NCBI GenBank assembly: GCA_013416795.1
Contig: RQSC01001094.1
Location: 1,912 to 63,257 of the forward strand
Source: Prasinococcaceae sp. CCMP 1430
Taxonomy: Eukaryota; Prasinodermophyta; Palmophyllophyceae; Prasinococcales; Prasinococcaceae
Length of the DNA: 61,346 nucleotides
Direction: 5' to 3'
Position 1 is the stretch's first letter. Every line of letters begins with the position of its first letter. The notes beneath the pieces were generated by a model. It made no database searches and was not told where the DNA came from. It worked only from the letters and a program-made list of their open reading frames with translations. Of the stretch, positions 58,469-61,346 are shown in pieces. A program made the position numbers and the translations under genes.

Positions 58469-60746
58469 TCAACCCTCAAGCGCCGCCGAGCGCAGCTGCG
58501 CGGCGGGGTTGGCGTGCGGAGACGTGCTCCTGGGCGCAGCCTCCTTACGCGCGGCCGCCTTTTCGAGGACGGTCCGGGCGATGGGACGGCTGGGCTTGGT
58601 CTGCACGGCGCCAGACGGAGCACATGCCGACCGGGAACGCGATCGGCTTTTCCTGGCCGCACCTGCGGTCGAGCCGCCGCCCCCCGAGCCCCCGCTGCTG
58701 GGCGCGGCCGTTCCCTCCGCCTGCGCCTGAGCGCGCGCCTGCGCCTGGCCCTGCTGCGCCTGGGCATGCTGCATCTGGGCCATGTAGTTGCCCCATGCCT
58801 GCTGATGGTACTGGTACCACGCCCCGGCGTGCTGCTGTTGCGCCTGCGCCTGCGCGGCCTGCACTTGCGCGGCCTGCGCTTGCGCGGCCTGCGCTTGCGC
58901 GGCCTGCGCGTGCGCGGCCTGCGCCTGCGCTTGCGCGTGCGCCTTCGCCTGCGCCTGCTGCGGCCCGCCGATCGCACTCTCCGCAGCGCTTTGACTCTCC
59001 ACGCCAGTCGTCGCTCCCGACGCGCCCGGGCCGAGCGCCTGCGGTGGCCACCCACCACCGGCGTACATCCACGGCGCGACACCCGAGTAGCCACCAGCTG
59101 GATGCGCGCCGCTCGGCGTGGTTCCCACAGGCATCGGCGGCAAGGGCGCGCCAGGCATCGCCGAGCCCACGGTGGCCATGCCCGGCAGCGCAGGCATCAT
59201 CTGTTGCATCTGCTGGGCGGAGTACGCGGCCTGAGCCGGCATGGGCGGCATGGCCGGCATCGGGGGGCCGGTCCCCGGCATGGGATACACGCCGCCGTAC
59301 GGAGGCCAGGACGCGGCAGTCCACCCCGGCCAGAACGAAGAGTACGCGCCGGCCGCGGCCGCGGCAGCACCCTGCTGAACGCCGTTGTTGCTCGCCCAAT
59401 TCCCACCTGTCGGCACCGCCAGAGCGCCCGGCCTCGGCGCCTGAATCTTGGCGTTGTACTGCTGCTCGAGCGAGGCGCCACCGTACGCGTGCAGCGAACC
59501 CCGCCCATCCTCGGTGGCGGATTTGCCATCGCCGCTGCCCTGCGCACTGCCACGCCCCGAGTCGTTGTCATCGGGCGAATCGCGCGCCCGCCCCTTGCCC
59601 TTGCGCGCCGACTTCTGGGCGACGTCCGGCGACTTGGCCGCCATGCCAGCGGCTTTGCCCGCGGACGCGACGCCAGTGCTACGATTCGACGCCGCGTTGG
59701 TCGCCGCCGCCGCGCCATTCCGCACCGTTCCGGTGGTGTTACCCACGCGGTCGACAAGCGTGAGGTGCGAGCTCACGCCGTCCGCACTGTCACCGCCGCT
59801 CCCGCCGCTGGCATCCCCGCCGCTGCCGTTGCCGTTGGCAGCATTCGCCCCTGCCTGCGCGCCATCAGCCGCGGTCGTCGCGGCTGCCACGTCGCCGCCA
59901 GCCTGCGCTTGCGCTTGCGCCAGCTGCTGGAACGAGCCCATCGACACCATGCCGCTCGCGGCGGCCGAATTCCGAAGCTGCTGGGCCTGGATGGCCTGGG
60001 CCGCGTTGAACATGGCGGCAGGCGTGGGGAGCACGCCGGCGCCCATGCCCATGGGCATTTGTGGGACCGACGCGACGGTCCCCGGCATCTGCGCGATGCT
60101 TGCGGGCGTGACCTGGGCGGCGGCTGCGTGCTGCACTTGGGCCTGCGCGTGGGCGGCGGCGTTCGCCGCTGCCGCGATGGCCGCGGCGGCCGCCGACTCG
60201 GCCGCCGCCTTCTCCGCCTTGGCGGCGCTCTTGCTCTTGCGGCGGCCCGCGCCGACCGGCACGTTGCGCAGCGTGCCTCCCGCCGTCCAGTACCTCTGAC
60301 AGCTACGGCAAAGGTGGCGCGGCTGCTTGATATTGTAGTTGTTGTAGTAGCAAAACTTGGTGTCGGTGCTCTTGCATCGCGGGCACACCGCCGGCTTGTC
60401 GGGCTTGGGGAGGTCGGGCTTGGCGTCGCCCGCGTCGTCCTTGGCAGCGGCTGCGCCCTCCGCGACGGCGCCGGCGGCCGCCTTGCCGCCACCGGCGCCC
60501 CCCTTGCGTGCGGCGGCATCGTCCGGCGCGCCGCCTCCCTCCTTGGGTGCGCCGCCCCCCTCCTCGGGCGCGATGCTCGGCCCCGCTGCCCGGCGCCGGC
60601 ACGTCGGCCCCCGTCGCCGCGTCGTCCGACTGCACGTCGGCGGCCCCCGCGCGCGGTCGCTCGGCCGGCGCGCAGTGCGCGTCCGAGATGGGTATGCTGT
60701 CCGCCTTCACGCCTGGCTGGCCCGTCGACCCCGACGAGGAGCCCAT
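58469..60746 (-). CDS. Dof zinc-finger transcription factor (apparent one-base frameshift)
   Basis: The Dof domain is canonical: [18 protein letters not shown] followed by [20 protein letters not shown] and [14 protein letters not shown], with C-x2-C-x21-C-x2-C. It sits behind [12 protein letters not shown]. The start is taken at the ATG at 60746 ([20 protein letters not shown]). The N-terminal frame and the Dof frame differ by one register. Reading three instead of four G (C on + strand) at 60581-60584 joins them (DVPAPGSG then [10 protein letters not shown]) and gives exactly 758 codons, so a single extra base is likely. The C-terminal 550 residues are Ala/Gln/Gly/Pro-rich, with an AQ-repeat region and a final basic patch RKSRSRSRS. 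Dof factors bind AAAG elements and are restricted to green plants and algae. Confidence 0.9.
58845..58950 (-). repeat. Short tandem repeat encoding Ala-Gln
   Basis: About six imperfect 15-nt units built on CGCGGCCTGCGCTTG (+ strand) encode the [11 protein letters not shown] run in the Dof protein. Confidence 0.85.
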
Positions 60747-61346
60747 GACGTCCTCACCGCCCCTGCCCGCGCGCCTCAGGCCAGCCTTGCCCGACCCGCC
60801 ACGACTTTGCTTCCACCGCCGGTCCGACCCCTCCGCCACCGCCGCGCTCGGCGCGGCGCCCTGCGTCGCCACCGTGCCTCCCTCGGCGGCGGGGCCCTGC
60901 GCTGGCAGACTACTTTGCCTCCGCGCCGGCTCCTGCTCCTGCGCCTCCTGCGGCCGCTGCTGCGCCGGCAGCTGCTCCTGCGTCGAATCGGGCGTCGCGG
61001 GGCGAGTCAGTCAACAGGTCATCCCGCGCATCCCCCACCCGCGGCTTGCCGCCGCCTCTCGCGCAAAGGCGGTTGCTGCGCGCGCCCTCGCCCTCGCCCC
61101 GCACGCGCCCCGGCCGCCGCCGCGCCTCCCCCCTCCCCCTCCCGCGCTTTTTTTTTTTTTTTTTTTAGGGTGCTGGAGGAGGGCGGCGAGGGGCGGGGCG
61201 GGTGTTCCTCCCATCTGGCTGGCCGCGCCGCGTGCCCTTGGTCACACGCCTCCTCCCGCCCCTCCCCACCCACTCCACGCGCGCTGGCACCTCGCGCCCT
61301 CCGCCGCGGAGGGCGGAGGGCGCAGCGAGAGGGCCGCGGCGGCCGC
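60747..61346. promoter_or_regulatory. Upstream region of the Dof gene to window edge
   Basis: The N-terminal frame of the Dof gene remains open without ATG to about 61007, so an upstream exon is possible. Beyond that there is GC-rich, Gly/Arg-type sequence and a T tract. No other gene recognised. Confidence 0.45.
61148..61166. repeat. Poly(T) tract, 19 nt
   Basis: Run of T in GC-rich surroundings near the right edge of the window. Confidence 0.9.

Noticed and set aside
1..61346. Bacterial, viral or mobile-element origin of the window
   Set aside because: Spliced eukaryotic genes throughout; no transposase, reverse transcriptase, integrase, terminal repeats with target duplications, or CRISPR-like arrays seen.

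Overview
The window is a GC-rich nuclear segment from a eukaryote, most likely a green alga of prasinophyte or chlorophyte grade. A canonical Dof zinc finger (a Viridiplantae family), a thylakoid-type STN7/STN8 kinase, NF-YA, PRL1 and GARP-like repeats point to the green lineage. A TTLL9-type tubulin polyglutamylase suggests flagella, and several sulfotransferases fit an organism that makes sulfated surface glycans. Genes are dense, on both strands and often divergent. Introns are few and mostly short (about 75-270 nt), usually with GTGCG-type donors. There are no operons, ribosome binding sites, CRISPR arrays, tRNAs or rRNAs. AT-rich islands mark many promoters.

Layout. 1-3.2 kb: the 3' part of a type-B carboxylesterase, a hypothetical gene, and a protein built from about five GARP/Myb-like repeats. 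3.3-25.2 kb: a glycan and sulfation region with a duplicated membrane sulfotransferase (second copy broken by an 82-bp duplication), a GT14 glycosyltransferase, a nuclear low-complexity protein, an ABC1 atypical kinase, a damaged array of three near-identical sulfotransferase pieces around an assembly gap, two further sulfotransferases and a GT31 galactosyltransferase. 25.3 kb: a short telomere-like repeat. 26-31.8 kb: an STN-type kinase, a PYROXD2-type oxidoreductase and a prenylcysteine oxidase. 31.9-37.6 kb: TAF2 with a Tudor-like, lysine-rich tail. 37.9-46.8 kb: early secretory and trafficking genes (Erv41-like, Erv46, Sec13, Vps53) with NF-YA between them. 47-61 kb: a HAD phosphatase, PRL1, a malic-enzyme relic, a small membrane protein, TTLL9, WAPL, a double-ABM-domain protein and a Dof factor.

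The strongest anomaly lies in the sulfotransferase array at 14.5-18.8 kb. Four blocks of 55, 55, 60 and 57 nt in one repeat copy are the exact base-by-base complement, NOT reversed, of the corresponding block in a sister copy. Two of them put nonsense into an otherwise near-identical coding sequence. No known replication, repair or recombination pathway makes a same-polarity complement, so this is either a sequence-handling error near the N gaps or something genuinely new. The other notable points are the multi-GARP protein, shared promoter cassettes with perfect E2F palindromes, single-base homopolymer frameshifts in TTLL9 and Dof, and the clustering of ER-Golgi genes.
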